This document shows, piece after piece, positions 8,924-22,050 of a stretch of 64,000 bases of DNA. How positions within the stretch are numbered: the stretch's first letter is position 1; every line of letters starts with the position of its first letter. The notes under the pieces were generated by a model. The model had not been told where the DNA came from and ran no database searches. It saw only the letters and a list, made by a program, of their open reading frames with translations. The stretch is taken from assembly GCA_045863555.1 (NCBI GenBank), contig BTUU01000001.1, positions 124,001-188,000 of the forward strand. Reading direction: 5' to 3'. The stretch comes from JACRLV01 sp045863555 (GTDB taxonomy: Bacteria > Planctomycetota > Phycisphaerae > UBA1845 > Fen-1342). A program made the position numbers and the translations under genes.

Positions 8924-9847
8924 ATGAACGTGGAAATCCTGAAGACGATTGAATCCCGCGGTGCGATCCCGTCCCTGCCCAATATCGTTCTGCGCCTGAT
9001 CGAGGTCACCAACGATCCGAACTTCAAGCAGGCGGACGTCGTGAAGCTGCTCTCCACCGATCCGGGCATCGTGACGGATCTGCTGCGTCTGGCGAATTCG
9101 TCGCTCTTCGGCGGCCGGCAGAAGATCACGTCGCTCGCCGACGCCTTTACGCGGCTGGGCGTGCGGCGCGTGCGGACGCTGATCGTCGGCCGGTCGATGA
9201 TCAGCTGCATCAGCAATGACCGGAGCATCCTGGTCGACACGAGCTATTTCTGGCGGCGCTCACTGGCGACGGCGGTGCTGGCTTCGCGATTCGCGTCGAA
9301 GCTCGCCCCCGATTCGCGCGACCAGGCGTTTCTGGGCGGTCTGCTCTGCGACGTCGGGGTGATCGTGCTGTCGCGCGCGTATCCGGACAAGTACGAAGTC
9401 GCGGCTCGAAACTACGCCCCGCTCGCGGGCGACGGCTTCATCTCGCAGGAAGTCGAGCTCGTCGGCATCACGCACGCCGAAGTCAGCGCGGAGGCGCTTC
9501 GCCAGTGGATGCTCCCGCCGGAACTGGCAGACGCGATCCGGCTTCATCACACGGAGAATCCCGCCGGGGTGGCCCCCGGCGTCGCGACGATCGCGCGCAT
9601 CATCAACGGCGGATCGGATATCGCGCGCCTGCTGTGCGAAGTCGCGAAGCCCGCGAAGATCGCCGGCGTCTGCCGGACCGCGATGGCCCACGTCGGCCTG
9701 CCCACGGCGGCGCTCGCGGAACTGCTCCCGACGGTCGAGTCGGATATTTCCGAGCTCGCGGCGGCGCTGCGCGTCGACGTGATTCCCAGCCGGGTCTACC
9801 GGATTCTCGCCGAAGGCATGGCCGAGCAGCTCGCCGCAGCGGGATAG
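8924..9847 (+). CDS. HDOD domain signalling protein
   Basis: A 307-residue cytoplasmic protein made almost entirely of an HDOD domain, a helical relative of HD phosphohydrolases usually lacking the metal-binding HD pair. Motifs seen: IPSLPNIVLRLIEV at residues 13-26, STDPGIVTDLLRLANSS (residues 44-60) and a later SRAYPD/HAEVSAEAL helical half. The start has GGAGG eight bases upstream. HDOD proteins act in regulation of motility, cell division or nucleotide-second-messenger signalling through partner binding; no output domain is attached here. It may relate to the flagellin gene at 52 kb, but that is only inference. Convergent with the lipoprotein gene at 9883, 35 bases away. Confidence 0.88.
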   Translation: MNVEILKTIESRGAIPSLPNIVLRLIEVTNDPNFKQADVVKLLSTDPGIVTDLLRLANSSLFGGRQKITSLADAFTRLGVRRVRTLIVGRSMISCISNDRSILVDTSYFWRRSLATAVLASRFASKLAPDSRDQAFLGGLLCDVGVIVLSRAYPDKYEVAARNYAPLAGDGFISQEVELVGITHAEVSAEALRQWMLPPELADAIRLHHTENPAGVAPGVATIARIINGGSDIARLLCEVAKPAKIAGVCRTAMAHVGLPTAALAELLPTVESDISELAAALRVDVIPSRVYRILAEGMAEQLAAAG

Positions 9848-9882
9848 CGTCCGGTCAGACGCGCCCCTTGATTCAGCGATGG

Positions 9883-10875
9883 TCACGGCCCCTCGGACGC
9901 GCCTGCGGCCGCGCGATAGCGACGGGCGAAATCGTCGAGTGAATCCGGCGTGACCAGTTCGCAGGGAATCACGCGCGGCGACTCCGGTCGCGGCGAATTC
10001 GACAGCGCGTGAACGGCCAGGTTCAATGCAGCCGCGCCGGCATCGCCGTCGAGCGGCCCGGCCAAGGCGGCGCATCGGCCGGCGCGCATCTCCCCCCACA
10101 AGACCGGGCTCGCGGGCAGCGTCGCGAACCGGTTTGCCGGTCCGAGCAGACCGGCCGCGCCGCTGCGCCAGGGCCTGTCATCGAGCGTGATCACAAGCGA
10201 GACGTTCCGGAATTCGGCGAGCATCTCGCCGATCTGTGCGCGGCCGTCCGAATCGGCGGCGGGGCGCGTCCGCTCCGCGAGGCGGGAGATCAGCCGGTTT
10301 TTCTCGGCTCCGGCCGCGAAGCGCTGGTAGAGTCGCGTCGCCTCGGCGTCGATCCCCCGGGCGTGGAGCAGGACGTACGCCTGGCCGCCGGCGGCGATGC
10401 GGGGCAGCTCGGCGCCGAGCAATTCCGCGCCGCCCGGCAGGTCGATCTCGACGCGGGCGTATTCACCCTCGGAAGCGAGGGTCCGGCCGACCGTTACGAC
10501 GCGAACACCGGCGTGCGTGAGGCGTCGGACGGCGTGCTCGACATCGCGGGCGCGCCCGACGTGGAGAATGGCGACGTGGGGCCGGGCGCGTTCGACATCG
10601 GCGATGAGGGCGGCATAGGTTGCAGGCAGGGCGTCGCGCGCGGCACGAAATTCCACGCGGAGCGGCGCGAAATCGGCGGCGGCCCGCTCGATTCCGCCGC
10701 GGATGCCCGGCCATTGGCGGTCATCGGCGGTCCAGCCTACGGCGACGACGCGTGCATCCTTGAATGAGGCGAGGGGCTGGGGGTTGGATGCGGGCCGGTC
10801 GCATCCTGTAACCATTGCGGCCAAAAGGAGATAGAGGCTCAGGCGGGGGCGGGCGGTCCAGTCCGAAAATCGCAT
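9883..10875 (-). CDS. Periplasmic-binding-protein-like lipoprotein
   Basis: A 330-residue protein with leader RLSLYLLLAAMVTGC; the TGC lipobox gives a lipid-modified Cys near residue 22. The mature part reads like a type 1 periplasmic binding fold: ARVVAVGWTADDRQWPGIRGG at the first strand-helix, ARPHVAILHVGRARDVEHAV, then AGVRVVTVGRT, and later SLVITLDDRPW. These are the alternating strands of ribose/LacI-type sugar-binding domains. The ligand is unknown and no permease genes are adjacent, so it may be a sensor or a stand-alone binder. ATG 10875 is preferred because GGAG sits six bases upstream and the encoded leader begins there. It is divergent from the gene at 11001. Confidence 0.6.
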   Translation of the reverse strand: MRFSDWTARPRLSLYLLLAAMVTGCDRPASNPQPLASFKDARVVAVGWTADDRQWPGIRGGIERAAADFAPLRVEFRAARDALPATYAALIADVERARPHVAILHVGRARDVEHAVRRLTHAGVRVVTVGRTLASEGEYARVEIDLPGGAELLGAELPRIAAGGQAYVLLHARGIDAEATRLYQRFAAGAEKNRLISRLAERTRPAADSDGRAQIGEMLAEFRNVSLVITLDDRPWRSGAAGLLGPANRFATLPASPVLWGEMRAGRCAALAGPLDGDAGAAALNLAVHALSNSPRPESPRVIPCELVTPDSLDDFARRYRAAAGASEGP

Positions 10876-10941
10876 GGCGGGCTCCGTCCCATCTCGATAC
10901 CATGTAGCGGTCGGCACGCAACCGCGGGTTGCCGATATCGG

Positions 10942-10947
10942 TATAAT
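10942..10947 (+). promoter_or_regulatory. Perfect TATAAT -10 element upstream of the 11001 gene
   Basis: TATAAT occurs inside GGTATAATACC, 53 bases upstream of the ATG at 11001. A perfect -10 hexamer is rare in DNA this GC-rich. No good -35 hexamer lies 16-18 bases upstream, so activity is uncertain; the near-palindrome around it could also serve a regulator. Confidence 0.4.
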
Positions 10948-11000
10948 ACCAGGGGATGGGCGCGGACTGCGCCGCCATCTTTCATGATGAGGACGGACTC

Positions 11001-11939
11001 ATGACACGTCACCTGATCGCGCTTGGCCTGGCGATGGCCGGTTTTTCGGCATCGGGACAAACCACGTCTGCACCGGCGGGGCTCGATGAGCAGTCACCGC
11101 AGGAGAACGCCCGGATGGGACGGGTGGCGGAGCGTGCGCCGGGCCGGATCATCGATGAGGCGCGCTCGCGGCACTCGGGGCTGCGGGATAACCGCCTCGA
11201 ATATCAGCACACGGGCATCGCGGAATCGGACGGCACGTCATCGGACGGCACGACTTCGTCCTCCTCGTCGACGGGCGGGCTGGACACGAGCAGTCTTTCG
11301 AACCTGCTCGGGAGCTTCCTGAGCGGCGGCGGCCTGAACCTGCTCCAGGGTTCGAACCTGTTCGGGTCGACCAGCGGCGGCTCCACTTCGACATCGACTT
11401 CGACGAACAGCAATATCCCGTCGAACATCACGCCCGAGGTCATTCAGATGCTTCAGGGCGCGGGAATCGACATCAACGACGTCTTCCCCGCCGATTCGGG
11501 CACCGCGAAGACGCAGGCCCGCCAGCAGTCGAGCGACGCGCAGATTTCGAACATTCTTCTCGACCGCTGGCCGAACAAGTCGTCGCAGACGGCGCAGACC
11601 GCGACGAGCGATGACGAGTATGACAACGACCCGAACTTCCGCATCCGCTGGAGCAACGCGATGCTGTCGACGCTCTTTACGAGCCTCGTGGTCGGCATGC
11701 AAACGCCCGAGTTCATCAACCTGATCAAGGATGCGATCCGGCCGGCGATCCAGGGCATCACGAACACAGGCGACGCGTCGGCTGCGAGCAAGACGAGCAC
11801 CGAGCGGACGCGGCTCTTCCCGCGGGCCGCGCGGCTGCGCGCCGCGATTTCCGACGCGCGGAGCGAGTCCGGGGAGGCCGTCGAGCCGGTGCGGGCGACG
11901 CGCATGAATCGTCCGGTCCGGGCCGTGACGCCGCGATAA
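11001..11939 (+). CDS. Exported Ser/Thr-rich protein of unknown function
   Basis: A 312-residue protein starting at ATG 11001 with GAGGA seven bases upstream. The N-terminus is a signal peptide (LIALGLAMAGFSASGQ). Residues 75-140 are low-complexity: runs of Ser, Thr and Gly around LLGSFLSGGGLNLLQGSNLFG. A more ordered part follows, with ITPEVIQMLQGAGIDINDVF and a hydrophobic helix (AMLSTLFTSLVVGM) near residue 225. The tail is Arg-rich. I do not recognise the family. The flexible Ser/Thr stretch suggests a surface or periplasmic linker. It lies 53 bases upstream of galK and could be co-transcribed, but there is no functional link visible. Confidence 0.7.
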   Translation: MTRHLIALGLAMAGFSASGQTTSAPAGLDEQSPQENARMGRVAERAPGRIIDEARSRHSGLRDNRLEYQHTGIAESDGTSSDGTTSSSSSTGGLDTSSLSNLLGSFLSGGGLNLLQGSNLFGSTSGGSTSTSTSTNSNIPSNITPEVIQMLQGAGIDINDVFPADSGTAKTQARQQSSDAQISNILLDRWPNKSSQTAQTATSDDEYDNDPNFRIRWSNAMLSTLFTSLVVGMQTPEFINLIKDAIRPAIQGITNTGDASAASKTSTERTRLFPRAARLRAAISDARSESGEAVEPVRATRMNRPVRAVTPR

Positions 11940-11992
11940 GAGGCTCCGCTGCGGGCGGGACGCCGGCGTCGGGCGGGCGGTAAGCGGGCTGC

Positions 11993-13156
11993 ATGACGAT
12001 CGACACGCTTCGAAAAACGTTTGCTGACACATTCGGCCGGGACTGCTCCGCGATCGCGCGAGCGCCCGGCCGCGTGAATTTGATCGGCGAGCACACCGAC
12101 TACAACGACGGTCTGGTTCTGCCGATCGCCGTCGGGCAGGCGACCTTCGCGGTGTGCGCGCGGCGGGACGACGCGCGGGCCCGCGTGGTTTCGCTGACGG
12201 TCAACGATCACCAGGAATGGGCGATCGATGGTTGGAAGCGCGGCGAACACCCGCATTGGACGAGCTACGTGGCCGGCGTGGCGGCGCTGCTGCGCCGGCG
12301 GGGCGCGCGGCTGGAGGGCTTCGACCTGCTGATCGCCAGCGATGTCCCGACCGGGGGCGGGCTTTCGAGCTCGGCGGCGCTGGAGGTGTCGACGCTGCTC
12401 GCGCTCTGTCACCTCTCCGGCGAACCGCTGATGAGCAACGAGTTCATCGACCTGTGCCGAGCGGCCGAGCACGAGTTTGCTGGGGTGCCGTGCGGGTTGA
12501 TGGACCCGAGCGCCTCGCTTCTCGGGAAGGCGGGTGCGGCGCTGCTGCTGGATTGCCGTTCGCGGGCCGTTGAGCATGTGCCGCTGGCGCTCGACGGACT
12601 GGAACTGCTGGTCATCGACTCGGGCGTGAAACATGAACTTGCGTCCGGCGAGTATGCGAAGCGGCAGATGGAATGCGCCGAGGCAGTTGCATACCTGAAG
12701 GCCCGCAATCCGTCCGTGCGGGCGCTGCGGGACGTGTCGTCGGCGACGCTGCGGGCGCACGCACAGCAGATGCCGCCGCTCGCGGCCGCGCGGGCGCTGC
12801 ACGTGACCACGGAAAACGAGCGTGTCGCGGCGGCGGTGAAGGCCGTCCGGGCGGGGCGGTACGAGGAATTCGGCGAGCTTCTCCGGGCTTCTCACCGCTC
12901 GCTTCGCGACGACTACGAGGTGTCGTGCCGGGAACTTGACCGGATCGTCCGCTCGTTGGACGCGGTGGACGGCGTGCTGGGGTCGCGCATGACGGGCGGG
13001 GGCTTCGGAGGCTGCGTGATCGCGCTGCTGCGCGAGAGCGCGGCGGCCGCGGCGATCGAGGCCGTCCGGGCCGACTACTTCACTCCGCGGGGCGCCGAGG
13101 CGAAGGTGCTTCGCGTATCGCCGAGCGCCGGGGCGTCGCTGGTCTACGCGAAGTAA
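11993..13156 (+). CDS. galK: Galactokinase
   Basis: A 387-residue GHMP kinase, phosphorylating alpha-D-galactose at C1 with ATP in the Leloir pathway. Motifs in order: galactokinase signature PGRVNLIGEHTDYNDG at residues 25-40 (Arg27, Glu33, His34, Asp36), ATP-binding PTGGGLSSSAALE at 119-131, the catalytic base region CGLMDPSAS with Asp171, and the C-terminal MTGGGFGGC loop. The length is standard. The residue after the catalytic Asp is Pro, where most galactokinases have Gln (MDQ), a change worth noting since it lies in the active-site helix. No galT or galE lies nearby. Related GHMP kinases such as N-acetylgalactosamine kinase are possible, but the GEHTDYN signature favours galactokinase. 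Confidence 0.92.
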   Translation: MTIDTLRKTFADTFGRDCSAIARAPGRVNLIGEHTDYNDGLVLPIAVGQATFAVCARRDDARARVVSLTVNDHQEWAIDGWKRGEHPHWTSYVAGVAALLRRRGARLEGFDLLIASDVPTGGGLSSSAALEVSTLLALCHLSGEPLMSNEFIDLCRAAEHEFAGVPCGLMDPSASLLGKAGAALLLDCRSRAVEHVPLALDGLELLVIDSGVKHELASGEYAKRQMECAEAVAYLKARNPSVRALRDVSSATLRAHAQQMPPLAAARALHVTTENERVAAAVKAVRAGRYEEFGELLRASHRSLRDDYEVSCRELDRIVRSLDAVDGVLGSRMTGGGFGGCVIALLRESAAAAAIEAVRADYFTPRGAEAKVLRVSPSAGASLVYAK

Positions 13157-13225
13157 GGGCAGCCGGGTCGGGAGAGAGCGGACGGCGGAACGTCACCGTC
13201 GCGCGACGAACCGCGTTCGCCCCCC

Positions 13226-13255
13226 TTGCCCGAAATCTGGGAACGGCGATACTTT
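13226..13255 (+). promoter_or_regulatory. Possible sigma70-like promoter for the lipoprotein pair
   Basis: TTGCCC at 13226-13231 and TACTTT at 13250-13255 are separated by 18 bases. They lie 37 bases upstream of the ATG at 13293, which has a perfect AGGAGG ribosome site. Each hexamer matches the consensus in four of six positions. Confidence 0.35.
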
Positions 13256-13292
13256 GGCGCTACGACGCAAGTCGAATGCAGGAGGTATCTTC

Positions 13293-13778
13293 ATGCGACG
13301 TCTCCCCGGTTTTCTTCTCACGTTCGTGGCGATCCTGGCGATTCCCGGCGGCTGCGTCGTCACGATCGAGCCGGACGGCAACAACAACGACAACGGCGGA
13401 ACGCCCGGTGCAACGACGATCCGCGTCCGCGTGATCAACTCGACCAACGTCACGCTCGATCCGGAGGTCTACGCGTCCGCGACCGCCGTGAACGCCGACG
13501 GACTGTTCGTCGACGGGAACAAGTACACCGCGTTCGGCGTGGGTACGCTGGGTCTGCTCGGCCCGCAGACGAGCGACACGTTTGAGATCGACTGCGCGAA
13601 TGCGCGCGTGATCGGCACGAAGGGCGGGAAATTCGGCGACAATCTGAATCAACCCGACGGCGTCGGCCAGCAGGTGGTGCTGACGCAGGACCTGAGCATC
13701 TTCTGCGGCGGCACGCTGACGCTGACGTACAGCCGTTCGGGAAGCGGATTTCGCACTGATTTCACGGTCGTTCGATGA
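13293..13778 (+). CDS. Small lipoprotein, first of a tandem paralogous pair
   Basis: A 161-residue exported protein. ATG 13293 is fixed by AGGAGG just upstream. The leader ends at GGC (Cys near residue 20), followed by an Asn/Asp/Gly-rich spacer, which fits a lipoprotein. The mature domain has the strand pattern TTIRVRVINSTNVTLDPEVYASATAVNADGLF, then GPQTSDTFEIDCANARVIGTKGG and a final GGTLTLTYSRSGSGFRTDF. The next gene has the same pattern in the same order, with shared V.N.T...V.P..Y.SA.A..AD.LF, SIEVSC/TFEIDC and LTYSR/FTYYR ends. Two conserved Cys in the mature domain suggest a disulfide. Function unknown. The gene overlaps the next one by four bases (ATGA). Confidence 0.72.
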   Translation: MRRLPGFLLTFVAILAIPGGCVVTIEPDGNNNDNGGTPGATTIRVRVINSTNVTLDPEVYASATAVNADGLFVDGNKYTAFGVGTLGLLGPQTSDTFEIDCANARVIGTKGGKFGDNLNQPDGVGQQVVLTQDLSIFCGGTLTLTYSRSGSGFRTDFTVVR

Positions 13779-14236
13779 GCGCGATGAAAACCCTCCGGCT
13801 TCGAATGTCGATCTGCGCGTCGCTTCTGCTGATCGCGCCCGGGTGCGTCGTCGAGATCCCGCCGGCGATCACGACGGTGGAACTCGTGAACGCGACTTCC
13901 GGCGACGTGACGCCGAATCTCTACGTCAGCGCCGCCGCGGAGAGCGCGGACGCGCTGTTTGCGACGACCGCGAACCTCCGCACGGATTTCACGGACCGCC
14001 CGTTTCCCGAGCTGCGGCCGAATGAGACGAAGTCGATCGAGGTGAGCTGCGATGAGCTTCGCACGCTGGGCGTGTCGCGCCCGGTGCTTTTTGATGCGGC
14101 GTCGGTGGCCGTCACGAACTCGGACGACGTGATCTTCCTGATCGCGGGCGGCGATTTTGTCTGCGGAAAAACCGTCCGGTTCACGTACTACCGGGAAGGC
14201 GACGCCTTCCGCGTGCGGTACGATGTCGATCCATGA
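13775..14236 (+). CDS. Small lipoprotein, second of a tandem paralogous pair
   Basis: A 153-residue protein whose leader ends at APGC, giving a predicted lipidated Cys near residue 24. It is clearly related to the upstream 161-residue protein: ITTVELVNATSGDVTPNLYVSAAAESADALF, NETKSIEVSCDELRTLGV and CGKTVRFTYYREGDAFR line up with its partner segment by segment. The start ATG overlaps the upstream stop and its own TGA overlaps the ATG of the ACMSD-like gene, so the three are almost certainly translated from one message. I do not recognise the family. A small beta-sandwich anchored in the outer membrane or facing the periplasm is the most that can be said. Confidence 0.72.
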   Translation: MSAMKTLRLRMSICASLLLIAPGCVVEIPPAITTVELVNATSGDVTPNLYVSAAAESADALFATTANLRTDFTDRPFPELRPNETKSIEVSCDELRTLGVSRPVLFDAASVAVTNSDDVIFLIAGGDFVCGKTVRFTYYREGDAFRVRYDVDP

Positions 14237-15285
14237 AGATCGACCTGCACACGCACATCCTCCCCGAAACATGGCCGGATCTCGTCGAGCGCTACGGCTA
14301 TCCGGGCTTTGTCCGGCTGGTGCACCATGCGCCCTGCCGCGCGAAGATGATGGTCGGCGAGCGAGAATTCCGCGAGATCAACGACAACTGCTGGAGCGCC
14401 GCGCGGCGGATCGAGGAGTGCGATCGCTGCGGTGTGACGACGCAGGTGCTCTCGACGGTCCCGGTGATGTTCAGCTACTGGGCCAAGGCCGCCGACGCGC
14501 TCGATCTCTCGAAGATGCTGAACGATCATATCGCGGGCATCGTGGCGGAGCATCCGACGCGGTTCGAGGGCCTCGGGACGATTCCGATGCAGGACGCCGA
14601 ACTCGCCGCGAAGGAGCTGGAGCGCTGCGTCACGTCCCGCGCCCGGGGCGGGCTCGGGCTGCGCGGCGTGCAGATCGGCACGAACGTCAACGGCCTGAAT
14701 CTCAATGAGGCGGCGCTGCAACCGGTGTTCGCGGCGGCCGAGGCGCTCGACGCGGCCGTGTTCGTGCATCCGTGGGAGATGCTCGGGCGCGAGCGGACGG
14801 GCCGCTACTGGTCGCCGTGGCTGGTCGGGATGCCCGCCGAGACGTGCCTGGCCGTCTGCTCGATGATCTTCGGCGGCGTGTTTGACCGGTTTCCGCGGCT
14901 GCGCGTCTGTTTCGCGCACGGCGGCGGCAGCTTTGCCGCAACGCTGGGGCGGATCGATCACGGCTTTCATGCGCGGCCGGACCTGTGTGCGGTGGATAAT
15001 CCGTCGGCGCCGCGCGAGTACGTGGCGAAAACGAACCCCGATGGAAGCGTGTCACCGGCGCGGTTCTATGTGGACTCGCTCACGCACGATCCGGATGTGC
15101 TGCGAATGCTGATCCGCATTTTTTCGGATCGGCGGATCGCGCTTGGGTCCGATTATCCCTTCCCGCTGGGCGAGGACTATCCCGGGTTGATGATCGAGTC
15201 GATGCCGGACCTGACCGCGGAATCGAAGCGGCGGCTGCTTGCCGAAACCGCGCGCGAATTCCTCGGGCTCTGCGACTTCAAATGA
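14233..15285 (+). CDS. ACMSD-like amidohydrolase-family decarboxylase
   Basis: A 350-residue metal-dependent TIM-barrel protein. It follows the 2-amino-3-carboxymuconate-6-semialdehyde decarboxylase pattern closely: HTHILPE.W at residues 6-14, the AKMM...FR.I..NCW block, STVPVMFSYWAK, GLGTIPMQ, the GVQIG strand, FVHPW.M (metal His), FAHGGGSF and LGSDYPFPLGE near the end (metal Asp). In animals and some bacteria ACMSD removes CO2 from an intermediate of tryptophan/kynurenine or nitrobenzoate breakdown. No other kynurenine genes are seen here; the enzyme may act on a related carboxylated semialdehyde or benzoate. It overlaps the second lipoprotein gene by four bases. About eight extra residues (KTNPDGSV) precede the FYVDSL.HD motif. 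Confidence 0.85.
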   Translation: MKIDLHTHILPETWPDLVERYGYPGFVRLVHHAPCRAKMMVGEREFREINDNCWSAARRIEECDRCGVTTQVLSTVPVMFSYWAKAADALDLSKMLNDHIAGIVAEHPTRFEGLGTIPMQDAELAAKELERCVTSRARGGLGLRGVQIGTNVNGLNLNEAALQPVFAAAEALDAAVFVHPWEMLGRERTGRYWSPWLVGMPAETCLAVCSMIFGGVFDRFPRLRVCFAHGGGSFAATLGRIDHGFHARPDLCAVDNPSAPREYVAKTNPDGSVSPARFYVDSLTHDPDVLRMLIRIFSDRRIALGSDYPFPLGEDYPGLMIESMPDLTAESKRRLLAETAREFLGLCDFK

Positions 15286-15359
15286 CCGAAGAACACGGCC
15301 GGGCGGCGCGGCGGCGCCCCCCCGCCCGGGCCGGACCCCCATCAAAACCCCGACGGACT

Positions 15360-15369
15360 NNNNNNNNNN
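15360..15369. other. Assembly gap (10 N) in poly-C/poly-G sequence
   Basis: Ten undetermined bases sit between long runs of C on the left and of C and G on the right (about 15310-15425). The flanks look like poor-quality contig ends joined by a scaffolder. The two genes on either side are complete, but their adjacency is not proven. Confidence 0.95.
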
Positions 15370-15456
15370 TCCCCAACTCCAACTCCCCCCCCACCCGGGG
15401 GGGGCGGGCCCGCGCCCCCCCCCGGCCGTTGCCGTACCCGATTCAATCCGCGGACG

Positions 15457-20046
<4,590 letters not shown>

Positions 20047-20284
20047 ATGTCCCCCGCGATACTCGAGCCGTAGGCGACGGCTCCCGTTGCTCCGCGACGA
20101 AGGGACCGGACAAGGCCGGGAGGTCGCGGAGCATGTGGCTTGGCATCCTGCGACGCCCAGCCGCTCCCAATAAAGCCATTGTGAGACAATCGCGCCGGCG
20201 ATGCAATGGCATCCGCAGAAGCGGTGGGGTGACTACGGCAATTACGCGTTATCTGGTACTGAACTGGTGCGGGTTATCACCCGT

Positions 20285-21973
20285 TCAGCGGCAGTCGCAG
20301 ACGGCCTCCGCGATCGTGCCGGGGATGGTCAGTGCGTCTTCCTCGGAGAGCGTGCGGCAGTCGAGCACGAGCTGGTCATGCTGGACGCGACAGATGATCG
20401 GATTCTCCATCTGGCGCAGGTGGTCGGCGAGGCGGCCCGATTCGATGCCGGGGAGGCGGATTCGGACTACCGTTGACTGGAAGGCCAGCGTGGGCAGCGA
20501 GCCGCCGCCCGCGAACGTGGAATCCTCGGCGACATCGACGTGGGCGTCGGGCACGGCGGCGGAAACGGCCCGCGCCAGTCGGCGGGCGCGACGATCCAGG
20601 TCGATCGGGTCGGCCAGCAGCATTCGCAGAATCGGCAGGCGCTTCATCAGCGTCGCCGGATCGCGGTAGAGCCGGAGTGTTGCTTCCAGCCCCGCGAGCG
20701 TCAGCTTGTCCGGCCGCAGCGCCCGCATGAGCGGGTTGGCCCGCAGCCGGGCGATCAGATCGGTCCGGCCGACGATGACGCCCGCCTGCGGCCCGCCGAG
20801 AAGCTTGTCGCCGGAGAAAAGCGTGAGATCCGCGCCGGCCGCGAGGCTCTCGCGGACGGTGGGCTCGTCCCAGGCGGCTCCGGGCGGCTCGGTCGCATCG
20901 GCGTCGAGACCGGCCGCGGTGCTTGATGTGCCCGAATGCGGCGCGCGGCCGGGATGCATAGGCGAAGTACCGTTGGACGAGTCGGGCTGAGCGGCCGAGT
21001 CAACGGGCCCGGTCCCGCCGCGTTCGCCGCCGGCTGCGCCGTATTCATCGGACTCCGGAACCGTGTGCGAGTAGATCTGATCGCCGGTGTCTTCGCCGGG
21101 GTCGGGTTGGATCGTGATGAGGTTGTCGATGCGGTCGATCAGTCCGCTGCCGAGGTCGTCGATGACCACGATCCGCTCTGCGTTCGGGCGCGAATGACGC
21201 CGCGCCAACTCGCCAAGCTCCGGCAGCGCGACCGACTGCGTAAACCCCTCGATCCGGTAGTTGCTGGTGTGTACGCGGAGCAGCGCGGCTGTCTCGCCGG
21301 ACACCACGCGCTCGTAGTCGCCGATCCGCGTGCGATTCGTCGTGCCGACCTCGACCATCCGGCAGCCGGCGGCGGCCATGATATCGGGCATACGATACGA
21401 ACCGCCGATCTCCACCAACTGGCCGCGCGAGACGATCACGTCGCGGCCCGACGCGAGCGATTGCAGGGTGAGGAACGTCGCGCCGGCATTGTTGTTGACG
21501 ACGAGGGCGTCTTCGGCGCCGGTCAGTTCGCGCAGCAGTTCGCGGACATGTTCATGGCGGTCGCCGCGCTCGCCCGACGCCAGGTCGAGTTCGAGATTGC
21601 AGTAGCCCGCGGCCGTTTCAGTGATCGCCTCGATCGCCTCTTCGGCCAGCGGGGCGCGGCCGAGGCCGGTGTGCAGCACGATGCCCGTGGCATTGACGAC
21701 CCGGCGCAGGTGCGGGCGCGTGCGGGCGCGGAGCCACTGCCGAACGTCGAGGGCGATGGACGCGGCGTCGATGGTCGGAGCTTGGCCGCCGCGAATCTGC
21801 GCCCGGCGCTGATCGAGGACCGTGCGGACGCCGCGCAGCACCTCGCCGCGGGCGTATTCCTCCGCGAGCGGGGCGATGGCCGGATGGCGGAGGAGGTAGT
21901 CGACCGACGGCAGGTCGCGCAGCTCGGGCGAATGCGGAGCGGCTCGGCCGGCGGGTGGGCGGACGGGGTCCAT
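20285..21973 (-). CDS. selA: L-seryl-tRNA(Sec) selenium transferase with an inserted linker
   Basis: A 562-residue protein about 100 residues longer than typical SelA. It converts seryl-tRNA(Sec) to selenocysteyl-tRNA(Sec) using selenophosphate. The hallmarks are LPSVDYLL near the N-terminus, RRVVNATGIVLHTGLGR (90-106), NNNAGATFL, SRGQLVEIGGSYRMPDIM, VGTTNRT, VIDDLGSG and the PLP lysine in LFSGDKLLGGPQAG at Lys390. Between residues 287 and 366, just before the lysine motif, there is an Asp/Gly/Ser/Pro-rich insert absent from E. coli SelA. The reading frame is intact through it. No selB, selD or tRNA-Sec gene is in the window. Its presence implies that the genome encodes selenoproteins. A terminator-like hairpin precedes it, so it is likely a separate unit. 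Confidence 0.92.
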   Translation of the reverse strand: MDPVRPPAGRAAPHSPELRDLPSVDYLLRHPAIAPLAEEYARGEVLRGVRTVLDQRRAQIRGGQAPTIDAASIALDVRQWLRARTRPHLRRVVNATGIVLHTGLGRAPLAEEAIEAITETAAGYCNLELDLASGERGDRHEHVRELLRELTGAEDALVVNNNAGATFLTLQSLASGRDVIVSRGQLVEIGGSYRMPDIMAAAGCRMVEVGTTNRTRIGDYERVVSGETAALLRVHTSNYRIEGFTQSVALPELGELARRHSRPNAERIVVIDDLGSGLIDRIDNLITIQPDPGEDTGDQIYSHTVPESDEYGAAGGERGGTGPVDSAAQPDSSNGTSPMHPGRAPHSGTSSTAAGLDADATEPPGAAWDEPTVRESLAAGADLTLFSGDKLLGGPQAGVIVGRTDLIARLRANPLMRALRPDKLTLAGLEATLRLYRDPATLMKRLPILRMLLADPIDLDRRARRLARAVSAAVPDAHVDVAEDSTFAGGGSLPTLAFQSTVVRIRLPGIESGRLADHLRQMENPIICRVQHDQLVLDCRTLSEEDALTIPGTIAEAVCDCR

Positions 21974-22050
21974 GGGCGAATCTTACCGGCGACCGACATG
22001 ACGTGCAGTTGGGGCGGACGATCGGCGCGCCGTGGCCGGGCCCGCGCGCG

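Noticed and set aside
20178..20190. Inverted repeat ATTGT-GAG-ACAAT upstream of the protease gene
   Set aside because: It is short and single, with no promoter hexamers well placed around it. Too weak to call an operator.
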